64,000 bases of DNA, taken from Nocardioides currus (GTDB taxonomy: Bacteria > Actinomycetota > Actinomycetes > Propionibacteriales > Nocardioidaceae). Made by a program: the position numbers and the translations under genes. Below the pieces are notes generated by a model. The model worked only from the letters and a program-made list of their open reading frames with translations. It was not told the origin of the DNA and searched no databases. Each line of letters starts with the position of its first letter. Position 1 is the stretch's first letter. Location: the NCBI RefSeq assembly GCF_003057875.1, contig NZ_PYXZ01000010.1, forward strand, positions 118,362 through 182,361, in the 5' to 3' direction. This document shows positions 40,170-48,694 of the stretch, piece by piece.

Positions 40170-40241
40170 GGTTCGTCGCGCGGACCGCGGTCAAGTTGTC
40201 ACGCCCCCTGCGAGCCCGCCTTCTGCGCCTCCCGGTGGTGA

Positions 40242-41579
40242 TCAGATGCCGCGGAAGAGGTTGATCTTGTCGAGGTGCTGCTCGCGGAGCTCCTCGTTCT
40301 TGACGCCGAGGCCCTCCTCGGGGGAGAGGCACAGGACGCCGACCTTGCCCTGGTGCTTGTTGTGGTGCACGTCGAGGGCGGCCTGGCCGGTGTCCTCGAG
40401 CTTGTAGGTGCGCGACAGGGTGGGGTGGATCTTGCCCTGGGCGATGAGGCGGTTGGCCTCCCACGACTCGCGGTAGTTGGCGAAGTGGCTGGAGATGATC
40501 TTCTTGAGGTTCATCCACAGGTAGCGGTTGTCGTACTCGTGCATGTAGCCCGAGGTCGAGGCGCAGGTGGTGATGGTGCCGCCCTTGCGGGTGACGTAGA
40601 CCGAGGCGCCGAAGGTCTCGCGGCCGGGGTGCTCGAAGACGATGTCGATGTCCTCGCCGCCGGTGAGCTCGCGGATGGCCTTGCCGAAGCGCTGCCACTC
40701 CTTCGGGTTCTGCTGGGTGCCCTCCTCGTTCCAGAACTTCGGGGCGAGCTCGGAGCGGTTGATGACGTGCTCGGCGCCCATGTTGCGCACGATCTGGGCC
40801 TTCTCCTCGTTGGAGACCACGCAGATCGGGTTCGCGCCGCCGTTGAGGGCGTACTGGGTGGCGAAGCCGCCGAGGCCGCCGGAGGCGCCCCAGATGAGGA
40901 CGTTGTCGCCCTGCTTCATGTTGCCGCCGTTGGCCGAGACGAGCTGGCGGTACGCCGTGCAGTTGACCAGGCCGGGGGAGGCGGCCTCCTCCCAGGTGAG
41001 GTGCTCGGGCTTCGGCATCAGCTGGTTGGCCTTGACCATCGCGATCTCGGCGAGGCCGCCGAAGTTGGTCTCGAAGCCCCAGATGCGCTGCTCGCTGTCG
41101 AGCATGGAGTCGTTGTGGCCATCTGACCCCTCCAACTCCACCGAGAGGCAATGCGCGACGACGCGGTCGCCCGGCTTCCAGCGAGTCACCCCTGGGCCGA
41201 CCCGGAGCACCACGCCTGCCAGGTCCGAACCGACCTGGTGATAGGGAAGGTCGTGCCGCTTCCCCAGCTCCGAGAACCGGCCGTAGCGCTCGAGGAACCC
41301 GAACGTCGAGACGGGCTCGAAGATCGAGGTCCACACGGTGTTGTAGTTGATCGCGGAGGCCATTACGGCCACGAAGGCCTCGCCCGGGCCGAGCTCGGGC
41401 AGCGGAACCTGGTCAACATGCAAGGACTTACGGGGGTCCTTGTCACGAGAGTCGATGCCCTCGAACATGTCGACGTCCTCCTTGTCGACCCAAGCTGCGC
41501 GATACGACTCGGGAAGCTCGAGGTCGGCGAACTCCTCGGAGCTCGCATCTGCCTGGATGGCGTCGAGGATGTGCTGCAT
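40242..41579 (-). CDS. ccrA: Crotonyl-CoA carboxylase/reductase
   Basis: 445 residues from ATG 41579 with AGGAGA upstream. It reductively carboxylates crotonyl-CoA to ethylmalonyl-CoA with NADPH. The MDR fold and NADPH site (IWGASGGLGGFATQYAL) are clear. The CO2-pocket residues known from Kitasatospora CCR (N81, F170, E171, H365) correspond by eye to N80, F168, E169 (WGFETN) and H364 (SSHFAN), so carboxylation rather than simple reduction is expected. Convergent with the importer permease; followed by an acyl-CoA dehydrogenase gene upstream in the same direction. Confidence 0.93.
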   Translation of the reverse strand: MQHILDAIQADASSEEFADLELPESYRAAWVDKEDVDMFEGIDSRDKDPRKSLHVDQVPLPELGPGEAFVAVMASAINYNTVWTSIFEPVSTFGFLERYGRFSELGKRHDLPYHQVGSDLAGVVLRVGPGVTRWKPGDRVVAHCLSVELEGSDGHNDSMLDSEQRIWGFETNFGGLAEIAMVKANQLMPKPEHLTWEEAASPGLVNCTAYRQLVSANGGNMKQGDNVLIWGASGGLGGFATQYALNGGANPICVVSNEEKAQIVRNMGAEHVINRSELAPKFWNEEGTQQNPKEWQRFGKAIRELTGGEDIDIVFEHPGRETFGASVYVTRKGGTITTCASTSGYMHEYDNRYLWMNLKKIISSHFANYRESWEANRLIAQGKIHPTLSRTYKLEDTGQAALDVHHNKHQGKVGVLCLSPEEGLGVKNEELREQHLDKINLFRGI

Positions 41580-41657
41580 GTCAGTCTCCTGTGAGGGGAA
41601 ACCGGCCGGACGCGTCGGGCATGACTTCGAGCAGCGCCCGGCCGGAGATCGGGTGGT

Positions 41658-42854
41658 TCAGGCGAGCCGGTAGTCCTTGAGCAGGGACCGGCCGATGATC
41701 ATCTTCTGGATGTCGGAGGTGCCCTCACCGATGAGCATGAACTTGACCTCACGCATCAGCCGCTCGATCTCGTACTCCTTGGAGTAGCCGTAGCCACCGT
41801 GGATCCGGAAGGAGTCCTCGACGACCTCGTTGGCGTACTCCGAGGCGACCATCTTGGCCATGCCGGCCTCGACGTCCATCCGCTTGCCCGTGTCCTTCAG
41901 ACGCGCCGCGCGAACCATCATGTTGTGCGCGACCTCGACCTTGGTCGCCATCTCCGCGATCCGGAACAGCACCGCCTGGTGCTCGGCGATGACCTTGCCG
42001 AAGGTCTTGCGCTGCTGGGCGTAGGCCACACCGAGCTCGAAGCCGCGCCAGGCCAGGCCGCACGCACGGGCGGCGACGTTGACGCGACCGACCTCGACAC
42101 CGTCCATCATCTGGAAGAAGCCCTTGCCCGGCTCGCCGCCCAGGATCTGGTCGGCGCCGATCTGGTGGCCCTCGAGGATGAGCTCGGTCGTCTCGACGCC
42201 CTTGTAGCCCATCTTGTCGATCTTGCCGGGAACGGTGACGCCCTGGGCGGTCTCCCCGAAGCCGGCCTCCTTCTCGACGAGGAAGGTCGTCATGTTCTTG
42301 TAGACCGACTCGGCACCCTCGTCGGTCTTGGTCAGCAGCGCGACCAGGGTCGAGGTGGCGCCGTTGGTCAGCCACATCTTCTGGCCGGTGATGGAGTACG
42401 AGCCGTCGGCCTGCTTCGTGGCCTTCGTCGACACGGCGGACACGTCGGAGCCCAGGCCGGGCTCGGACATCGAGAACGCGCCGCGGACCTCGCCGGTCGC
42501 CATGCGGGGCAGGTACTTGGCCTTCTGCTCCTCGGTGCCGTGCTGCATGAGCAGGTAGGCCACGATGAAGTGGGTGTTGATGACACCCGACACGCTCATC
42601 CAGCCGCGGGCGATCTCCTCGACCACCAGGGCGTAGGTCAGCAGGGACTCGCCCAGGCCGCCGAACTCCTCGGGAATGGTCAGGCCGAAGACGCCGAGCT
42701 CCTTGAGCCCGTCGATGATCTCCTGCGGGTAGGTGTCGGAGTGCTCGAGCTCCTGCGCCACCGGGATGATCTGCTCGTCCACGAAGACGCGCACGGCCTT
42801 CAGGATCTCGGACTGGTCCTCGCTGAGGCCTTCGGTCTGGCAAAGGCGGGTCAT
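41658..42854 (-). CDS. Acyl-CoA dehydrogenase (short-chain type)
   Basis: 398 residues from ATG 42854 (MTRLCQTEGLSEDQSEILKA); longer in-frame starts lack support. FAD and substrate motifs FSMSEPGLGSDVSAVSTKAT and MWLTNGATSTLVALL; the catalytic base is E377 in LIGEGTSDIQK, the SCAD/butyryl-CoA arrangement. Same direction as ccrA with a 78-bp gap. It may make crotonyl-CoA from butyryl-CoA or act on methylsuccinyl-CoA-like intermediates; the sequence does not separate these. Confidence 0.88.
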   Translation of the reverse strand: MTRLCQTEGLSEDQSEILKAVRVFVDEQIIPVAQELEHSDTYPQEIIDGLKELGVFGLTIPEEFGGLGESLLTYALVVEEIARGWMSVSGVINTHFIVAYLLMQHGTEEQKAKYLPRMATGEVRGAFSMSEPGLGSDVSAVSTKATKQADGSYSITGQKMWLTNGATSTLVALLTKTDEGAESVYKNMTTFLVEKEAGFGETAQGVTVPGKIDKMGYKGVETTELILEGHQIGADQILGGEPGKGFFQMMDGVEVGRVNVAARACGLAWRGFELGVAYAQQRKTFGKVIAEHQAVLFRIAEMATKVEVAHNMMVRAARLKDTGKRMDVEAGMAKMVASEYANEVVEDSFRIHGGYGYSKEYEIERLMREVKFMLIGEGTSDIQKMIIGRSLLKDYRLA

Positions 42855-42886
42855 CGGTGTCCTCGTTCTCGGTGAGTGCGGGTTGG

Positions 42887-43144
42887 CTAGGAATGGTGGA
42901 GGGCTGTTCGGGTGCCGTCTGCACTGACCTTCGCGTCGCACTCGGGGCAGGACTGTCCGACCACTCCTGGCCGGTACGGCAGGTGCCAGAACTTCGTCCA
43001 GGGGCTGCAGTCGAGGCCGCAGGCGGTTCGGGTCTGCCCGAGTCCCTTGGCGTGGTTGGTGAGGGTCGGCACGCGTTGGGCCTGGCCTCCCTCGTACGCC
43101 CAGGTCCAGCCCCGGGAGGTGATGTACCACTGATGGTTGGCCAC
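42887..43144 (-). CDS. Small Cys-containing protein next to acyl-CoA dehydrogenase
   Basis: 85 residues from GTG 43144 with GGAGGAAAT upstream, which fixes the start (VANHQWYITSRGWTWAYEGG). Cysteines are TACGLDC and SCPEC in the second half, spaced as in a small zinc ribbon. N-terminal half is aromatic. It sits between the dehydrogenase and a divergent TetR gene. The family is not recognised; I suspect a zinc-stabilised accessory protein. Confidence 0.6.
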   Translation of the reverse strand: MANHQWYITSRGWTWAYEGGQAQRVPTLTNHAKGLGQTRTACGLDCSPWTKFWHLPYRPGVVGQSCPECDAKVSADGTRTALHHS

Positions 43145-43219
43145 GATTTCCTCCGTTCGGCGCTGGGATCGGAGCGCTGGTGCGCTTGAGCCTGCTGTCG
43201 GCACTGAGTACCGTACTAT

Positions 43220-43232
43220 GGAACGGAGTTCC
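43220..43232. promoter_or_regulatory. Palindrome GGAAC-N3-GTTCC, TetR operator candidate
   Basis: Perfect 5-bp arms 19-bases before the TetR start codon. A -10-like TACTAT lies at 43214-43219, so binding would block transcription of the regulator and possibly the divergent genes. Confidence 0.5.
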
Positions 43233-43251
43233 CTGTGGGAAGGTCTACATC

Positions 43252-43932
43252 GTGAGCGTCTCCACCGAAGACCGCATCCGGGCGGCTGCGTTCGAGCTCT
43301 TCTCGACCCAGGGTTTCGATGCGACGACCGTCGACGACATCGCCGCGGCTGCGGGCGTCGGGCGGACCACCTTCTTCCGCAAGTTCCGTGCCAAGGAAGA
43401 CGCGATCTTCCCTGCCCACGACGAGCTCCTGGCGCTGCTTGCCGATCGTCTGGACGCGGCCGATTCAGGCGACCTGCACATGGAGGTGCTTGACGCCGCC
43501 CGGTTTGTGTTCGCCCATTACCTGGCGGAGGGGGAGCGCGCTCGGCAGCGCTACGAGCTGGCGCGCACGGTCCCGGCCCTGCAGGTGCGCGAGCTCGTCG
43601 GTACGCAGGAGTACTTTCAGTTGTTTCGCAATGCGATGCGCGCCCGTTGTGAAGAAGGCGACTTCGCGACGGCTCTGTACGGCGAGCAGTACGCCTCGGC
43701 GGTCGTGACCGCCCACAATTTCGTGCTCCGCAGGTGGCTGCGGGGCGAGACGAAGGAGCACCAGGCGCGCGCCGAGCTCGAGCGCGCCTTCGATGACGTC
43801 AGGGACAGGTTCGCGGAGGTGGTGGGCTCGGCGGCAGGCGCTACGACGGTCGTCGTCGTGACGGCGACGACCGACCCGGACTCCATCGCGGCTCAGGTCA
43901 GGAGTGCGCTGTCTGAGGCGGCGCGGGGCTGA
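43252..43932 (+). CDS. TetR-family regulator of the ccrA / dehydrogenase region
   Basis: 226 residues from GTG 43252 (VSVSTEDRIRAAAFELFSTQ), supported by GGGAAGG eight bases upstream. HTH: TTVDDIAAAAGVGRTTFFRK, then FRAKEDAIFPAHDELLALL. The C-terminal domain is full length (KEHQARAELERAFDDVRDRF). Divergent from the small Cys protein, dehydrogenase and ccrA genes and likely controls them. An acyl-CoA ligand is an inference. Confidence 0.85.
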   Translation: MSVSTEDRIRAAAFELFSTQGFDATTVDDIAAAAGVGRTTFFRKFRAKEDAIFPAHDELLALLADRLDAADSGDLHMEVLDAARFVFAHYLAEGERARQRYELARTVPALQVRELVGTQEYFQLFRNAMRARCEEGDFATALYGEQYASAVVTAHNFVLRRWLRGETKEHQARAELERAFDDVRDRFAEVVGSAAGATTVVVVTATTDPDSIAAQVRSALSEAARG

Positions 43933-44459
43933 ATGGCGCGATCGGCAGGCCGGCTTCGTACTGAGCTCCTCGGGTTTGAAACGTTCGCTCGGTGTGGCCG
44001 TGTAAGGGTTCCCGTGCAGGCGATCGACTCATCGCGGTTGATATGCCCTATGGGTAAGGGTTGATGCACTCGGACTAGGCGGCCCGGAGGCCTACCTTCA
44101 GCCCGTGCGACCTGGTCTCGATCAGCGCCGGGAACGGGAGAACCCGCTCGCAAGCGTTGTCCCGGGTAGCTGCAGCACGCGAGGGGCCGCGCCTCGGGCT
44201 CCGCAGTTGGCGACCCCGATACCGGCCCTGGCGCCTCAGGTCCCCGCTGGATTGGCTCCGGCTCCCCATCATGTGCTTGATGACGTCGACGTCGACCCCG
44301 GCGGCGGTGTGGGACTACTCGGTAGCAGGTGTTGGCCTCGCTCTCGCTGATGACATGCGCGACGCGAGGGTGTCGGCCAAATGACTCTCCAGCACTCGAT
44401 GGCGACTCACGGCCAACGCTTCATCTGCGCGGTCCATAACGACGTGCTTATATCTCGGG
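43933..44459. other. Gene-free spacer before LysR gene
   Basis: 527-bases. Open frames here have poor composition and no recognisable product. The last 30-bases carry the LysR box described separately; otherwise I see nothing definite. Confidence 0.5.
44431..44451. promoter_or_regulatory. LysR box, copy 1 (GGTCCATAA-N7-CTTAT)
   Basis: It ends eight bases before the lysR GTG, overlapping its promoter/leader, which fits autoregulation. The same box with the same 7-base spacing recurs at 45381-45401. Confidence 0.6.
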
Positions 44460-45389
44460 GTGGACGTTCCCCTTACTCTTCGGCGGCTCGAGGTGTTCCG
44501 GCTGGTAGTTGACGAGCGAAGCGTGACGCGAGCGGCCAGGATCTTAAGAATCGCGCAGCCTGCCGTCTCGAGCCAGATCAAGGCGCTTGAATCGTGGCTC
44601 GGGGGAGCCAAGATGTTCGTGAGAACCGGCAACCGCTTGACTCTCACCGAGGCAGGCCACCGAGTTGACGTGTGGGCAAGGCAAGTCCTCGCCGGCGCTG
44701 CGGAGGTCCGCCGCGATGTCGAGGACCTTGAGACCGGCGTGGCCGGTTCCGTCGCGATCGCTGGCTCGATGTCTGTTGGAAGCTACCTGCTTCCACCGCT
44801 ACTTGCGGACTTCGTGCGCGAGCGGCCGCAGGTGGACCTGAATCTGTGCGTTCTTCCGCCCGACGAAGCGCTGCAGGCGGTCGAGAGCGGAGAGGTGGAC
44901 TTCGCCGTGATCAGTTGGGATGAGCGCGATGTCCCGGAGGGTGTGTCCACTGCTCTCCTGAGGCATGAGCCCATGAGTCTGTGCGTCGGTCCATCGCTGC
45001 TCCCCGCTGGTGCGTCCATCAGCCTGGATGATGCTCTGGACCTGCCCTTCGTCGGAGTGCCGCGGGCGGGCAGTCCCGAGAGGCAGCTCCACCACCAGCT
45101 CCGCCAGCTCTCGGACAAGGAGCCCAGGTTCGTGGTCCGATTCGGACACGCGGAGCCGATGAAGCGAGAGGCCAGCCGTCACGGCTGGGCGATCCTGATG
45201 CCGCACTACCTCGTCGAGACCGATATTGCCGAGGGCCGGCTGCATCAACTCCGCGTCGACGGGCTGGACCTGTCCGAACGCATCATCCTGGTATGGCGCA
45301 AAGCAAAGTCATTCGCGCCGACACAGAAGGCAGTGTTCGATCTCGTGCGATCGCAACTGTCGGGACCGAGCGTTCACCCAGGTCCATAA
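44460..45389 (+). CDS. LysR-family regulator of the P450 operon
   Basis: 309 residues from GTG 44460. N-terminal HTH VVDERSVTRAARILRIAQPA then VSSQIKALESWLGGAKMFVR; effector domain has VAGSVAIAGSMSVGSYLLPP and AVESGEVDFAVISWDERDVP in the usual periplasmic-binding-like fold. The P450 gene follows in the same direction after 93-bp, rather than divergently. The stop codon lies inside the second LysR box. Confidence 0.85.
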   Translation: MDVPLTLRRLEVFRLVVDERSVTRAARILRIAQPAVSSQIKALESWLGGAKMFVRTGNRLTLTEAGHRVDVWARQVLAGAAEVRRDVEDLETGVAGSVAIAGSMSVGSYLLPPLLADFVRERPQVDLNLCVLPPDEALQAVESGEVDFAVISWDERDVPEGVSTALLRHEPMSLCVGPSLLPAGASISLDDALDLPFVGVPRAGSPERQLHHQLRQLSDKEPRFVVRFGHAEPMKREASRHGWAILMPHYLVETDIAEGRLHQLRVDGLDLSERIILVWRKAKSFAPTQKAVFDLVRSQLSGPSVHPGP

Positions 45390-45403
45390 GGTTTTCCTTA
45401 TGG
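45381..45403. promoter_or_regulatory. LysR box, copy 2, with perfect 8-bp palindrome
   Basis: CCATAAGG and CCTTATGG flank TTTT (45384-45403), overlapping the lysR stop and 80-bases ahead of the P450 start. It contains the same GGTCCATAA-N7-CTTAT as the copy ahead of lysR. It could also act as a weak hairpin, but it has no T run beyond it. Confidence 0.6.
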
Positions 45404-45482
45404 AACCATGCCATCACTGGTATTCGCGTGTTATGCAGTGGTGTCCTACGGTGTGAGTCCAACCACATCGTTAGGACATTGG

Positions 45483-46709
45483 ATGAGCGTCGACCAAGCG
45501 GGCCTGCCGGACCTCACGGACGAGACCTTTCTGTCGGGTGACCGGACGCAGGAGTACCTCGAACTCCGCGCCATGGGCGCAGCGGTGCCACTGCCGACGG
45601 CCGACGGCGTTCCGACCTGGCTGGTGAGTCACCACGCAGATGTGGCGGCTTTGAACCGACTCCCGGAGACCCGGCTTCAGCCGGCCGGGGCCGTGGCTCC
45701 TGAGTGGCTCGACGAAGGCCCGGCGCTCCAGCGGCTGAAGGCGAACCTGTCCCAGATCGATGCCCCCGCCCACACACGCTTGCGCAAGGTCGTCGGCCCG
45801 ATGTTCATCCCACGCCGCGTCGAGCAGTTCAGGGAGCTCGCCACCGACTCGGTGCGCCGAGCGATTGAACGGCTGTTGGCGCGCACTGATGTCGTCGACG
45901 CGGTACAGGACCTCGCCGTCGACGTTCCGAAGGGCGTGATCTGCAGCTTCCTCGGTATCCCTGAGGAGGACTGGGGCATCCTGACCAAGGATCAGCACGA
46001 CTTCCTCCTGATCTTCTCGCCCATGCCGATCGATGGCGCGCAGAAATCGGCCCTGGATCAGATCACCCAGTTCTACCTCGACTACTTCGACGAGTTCGTC
46101 AGCAGCCGGAGTCTGGAGCAGCACAGTCCATTCGTCCGCCTGGTGCTTGAGGCAGAGCGAGCCAGCGAGATCAGCCACATCGAGGCACTCTCGCTTCTGC
46201 ACACGGTTCTCGATGCCGGGTACGAGACGACGCGAACGTCGATCTCGAACGCGGTACAGCTCCTTGGCCAGCATCCGCACATCCTGGGTGCGCTGCGCGA
46301 GGAGCCGGGTCTCGTGACGAACATCGTCGAGGAGTTCCTGCGGTACCGGACGCCGGTCCACGTTCGGGTGCGATTCCTGACCGACAACTACGTCGCTTCG
46401 GACGGGACCGTTCTGGCCGCCGGGTCGAAGGTCATCCTGATGCTCGCTGCGGCCAATCGTGATGGTGCTGTGTTCAGCAACGCCGACGAACTCGACATTC
46501 TTCGGGAGAACGCAGGATCCCATCAGGCCTTCGGCGGTGGTCTGCACCACTGCCTCGGCGCCCCCATCGCACGGATCCAGCTCCAGGAGACACTCTTGGG
46601 CCTGGCCGATGCCTTCTCGCACATCGAGCTGTGCGACGGATCGCATCGATACCCCGACCTGATGTTCCCAGCGCTCATGGCGCTGCCTGTCAGGTTCCAC
46701 ACGGCGTGA
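45483..46709 (+). CDS. Cytochrome P450
   Basis: 408 residues from ATG 45483 (MSVDQAGLPDLTDETFLSGD); ATG 45408 would add a hydrophobic leader and is less likely. I-helix LDAGYETTRTSISNA, K-helix EEFLRYR (ExxR), and heme loop FGGGLHHCLGAPIAR with Cys357. Soluble class I type. The stop overlaps the reductase start, so the pair is translated together. It hydroxylates an unknown substrate under LysR control. Confidence 0.9.
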   Translation: MSVDQAGLPDLTDETFLSGDRTQEYLELRAMGAAVPLPTADGVPTWLVSHHADVAALNRLPETRLQPAGAVAPEWLDEGPALQRLKANLSQIDAPAHTRLRKVVGPMFIPRRVEQFRELATDSVRRAIERLLARTDVVDAVQDLAVDVPKGVICSFLGIPEEDWGILTKDQHDFLLIFSPMPIDGAQKSALDQITQFYLDYFDEFVSSRSLEQHSPFVRLVLEAERASEISHIEALSLLHTVLDAGYETTRTSISNAVQLLGQHPHILGALREEPGLVTNIVEEFLRYRTPVHVRVRFLTDNYVASDGTVLAAGSKVILMLAAANRDGAVFSNADELDILRENAGSHQAFGGGLHHCLGAPIARIQLQETLLGLADAFSHIELCDGSHRYPDLMFPALMALPVRFHTA

Positions 46710-47662
46710 ACGGGCCTTCCATGAGGACAACTGACCTGGAGCTCGTGGTCACAGCCCGAGATAGGCACTCCGCCAGCGTCGTCGGGCTGACGCTGAGCAG
46801 TCCCGACGCCACGGACCTACCTCCGTGGGAGCCGGGAGCCCACATCGACGTTCGCTGCGGCGAGGTCGTACGCCAGTACTCCCTATGCGGCGACCGAGCT
46901 ACTCGTTCGAGCTATCACATCGCCGTCTTGCGTGAGGCAGAGGGACGTGGTGGGTCGGCATACCTGCACGACGAGGTACGGCTGGGGGACCGGCTGACCG
47001 TCTCGGCTCCCCGGAACAACTTCGCTCTCGTCGAAGCTGAGCGCTACGTCTTCATCGCCGGTGGGATCGGCATCACCCCGATCGTACCCATGCTCGCCGA
47101 GGCGACGGCTCTCGGCAAGCCATGGACCCTCGACTACGGCGGTAGGTCGCGATCCACGATGGCCTTCCAGCGCGAGCTGGCAGAGCTGGGCCCGCAGGTG
47201 TCCGTGCTGCCCGAGGACGAGTCCGGACTCCTCGGCCTGGAGGCTCTGCTTGCCGATCCCCAGTCCGGGACCAAGATCTACTGCTGCGGCCCCGCTGCCT
47301 TGTTGAACGCCACGGAGAAGGCCGCAGCACACTGGCCGCCGGGCAGCCTGCACATCGAACGCTTCGTCCCGAAGGCGCTCGAGGTTTCGACCGACCGTGA
47401 GTTCGAGGTCAGACTCGCTCGTGCCGGAACATCGCACAGGATCCCGCCCGGGACCAGCATTATCGACGTCCTTGCCGACGCTGGCGTGGGCGTGCCCTCG
47501 TCCTGTGGAGTCGGAACGTGCGGCACGTGCGAATCGGTCGTCCTGGAAGGGGTTCCGGAGCACCGGGACTCGATCCTCAACGACGAGGAGCGGGCCGAGG
47601 GCACCTACATGATGATCTGTGTCTCCCGCGCCTCGTCGCCGGCACTCGTGCTCGACATCTGA
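46706..47662 (+). CDS. Phthalate-dioxygenase-reductase-type ferredoxin reductase (P450 partner)
   Basis: 318 residues from GTG 46706 (GTGA overlap with the P450 gene); ATG 46721 is an alternative. Flavin motif RQYSLCGD, NAD(P) motif FIAGGIGITPIVPML, YCCGPAALLNA, and a C-terminal plant-type 2Fe-2S domain SSCGVGTCGTCESVV plus MICVSRA. This FMN-NAD-2Fe2S order is that of VanB/phthalate reductases, which is also fused to P450 in the CYP116B proteins. Here the same modules are split into two genes. Confidence 0.88.
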   Translation: MNGPSMRTTDLELVVTARDRHSASVVGLTLSSPDATDLPPWEPGAHIDVRCGEVVRQYSLCGDRATRSSYHIAVLREAEGRGGSAYLHDEVRLGDRLTVSAPRNNFALVEAERYVFIAGGIGITPIVPMLAEATALGKPWTLDYGGRSRSTMAFQRELAELGPQVSVLPEDESGLLGLEALLADPQSGTKIYCCGPAALLNATEKAAAHWPPGSLHIERFVPKALEVSTDREFEVRLARAGTSHRIPPGTSIIDVLADAGVGVPSSCGVGTCGTCESVVLEGVPEHRDSILNDEERAEGTYMMICVSRASSPALVLDI

Positions 47663-47944
47663 TCCATCCATGCGCATCGGAATCGTAAGGATCGTACTTG
47701 GAATGGATGCAGTGCTGACGTCGCCCCCACCCTCTTGACCCCGCAACCAACCAAGCATGGAGGGCGCGCGTCCTGGGCGGTGTTCGTGACCCACTGCCCC
47801 AAATGGGGACGCGCGGCGGGAGTCACTAAACCGGGCGACGACTCGAGGCGACGCCCGCACCGTACAGCCACACGTCGCGCGCGCTGAGGCGTGGGTGCCG
47901 GAGGCAACGTGGACGATTTCGACGTGAGAGGACTGGTTCAGCCA
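47663..47944. other. Spacer between reductase and lutA
   Basis: 282-bases. I see no gene and no strong terminator. Probably contains the lut promoter, but no convincing -35/-10 pair can be named. Confidence 0.4.
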
Positions 47945-48694
47945 ATGCGTGTAGCGCTGCAGGTTACCTGCATCAACGACGCGCTCTACCCCGATACCGG
48001 ACGAAACGTCGTCCGTCTTCTGCGACGGCTCGGCGTCGATGTTGAGTTCCCGGCCGCGCAGACATGCTGCGGCCAGCCGATGGTCAACACGGGCTACATC
48101 AACGAGGCAGTGCCCGTGTTGCGGACATTCGTGGATGCCTTCGCCGGCTACGACGCCGTAGTAACACCGTCGGGCTCGTGCGCAGGCTCTGTGCGTCACC
48201 AGCACGCGATCGTAAGCGCCCGTGCTGGCGACCCGTTGCTCGCGGAAAGGTCTGCCGACCTCGCGCCGCGGGTCTTCGAGCTCTCGGAGTTCATCGTCGA
48301 CGTCCTTGGCGTCATCGATGTTGGGGCGTGGTTTCCACACACGGTGGCATACCACCCGACCTGCCACTCCCTTCGGATGCTCGGGGTAGGAGACCGGCCG
48401 ACGAAGCTGCTCGAGGCCGTCGAAGGGCTCACACTGCTCCCGCTCTCCGAGGCAGAGGAGTGCTGTGGTTTTGGTGGCACCTTCGCGGTCAAGAACGCCG
48501 GTACCTCCGTCGCGATCGGCGAGGACAAAGTACGCAACGTGCTCGCGACCGGCGCCGACGTGCTTGTCGCCGGCGACCGGTCGTGCCTGACCCACATCGG
48601 CGGACTGCTGGATCGACAGCGCTCGGGCGTCCGGGTCATGCACCTAGCCGACGTGTTGGCCCAGACCCGGCCGCCTGGAGGAGGACGAAGGTGA
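47945..48694 (+). CDS. lutA: L-lactate utilisation protein LutA (Fe-S oxidoreductase subunit)
   Basis: 249 residues from ATG 47945 (MRVALQVTCINDALYPDTGR), the usual LutA opening. Two CCG-domain motifs: AQTCCGQPMVNTGY and AEECCGFGGTFAVKN. Works with LutB and LutC to oxidise L-lactate to pyruvate at the membrane face. Its stop overlaps lutB (GTGA). Confidence 0.9.
   Translation: MRVALQVTCINDALYPDTGRNVVRLLRRLGVDVEFPAAQTCCGQPMVNTGYINEAVPVLRTFVDAFAGYDAVVTPSGSCAGSVRHQHAIVSARAGDPLLAERSADLAPRVFELSEFIVDVLGVIDVGAWFPHTVAYHPTCHSLRMLGVGDRPTKLLEAVEGLTLLPLSEAEECCGFGGTFAVKNAGTSVAIGEDKVRNVLATGADVLVAGDRSCLTHIGGLLDRQRSGVRVMHLADVLAQTRPPGGGRR

Noticed and set aside
43933..44459. Small genes in the spacer before lysR
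   Set aside because: Open frames there lack ribosome sites, have poor third-position bias and show no recognisable sequence.
45384..45403. Rho-independent terminator after lysR
   Set aside because: Stem is AT-rich with no T run beyond it, and its half-sites repeat upstream of lysR at fixed spacing, so an operator is the better reading.
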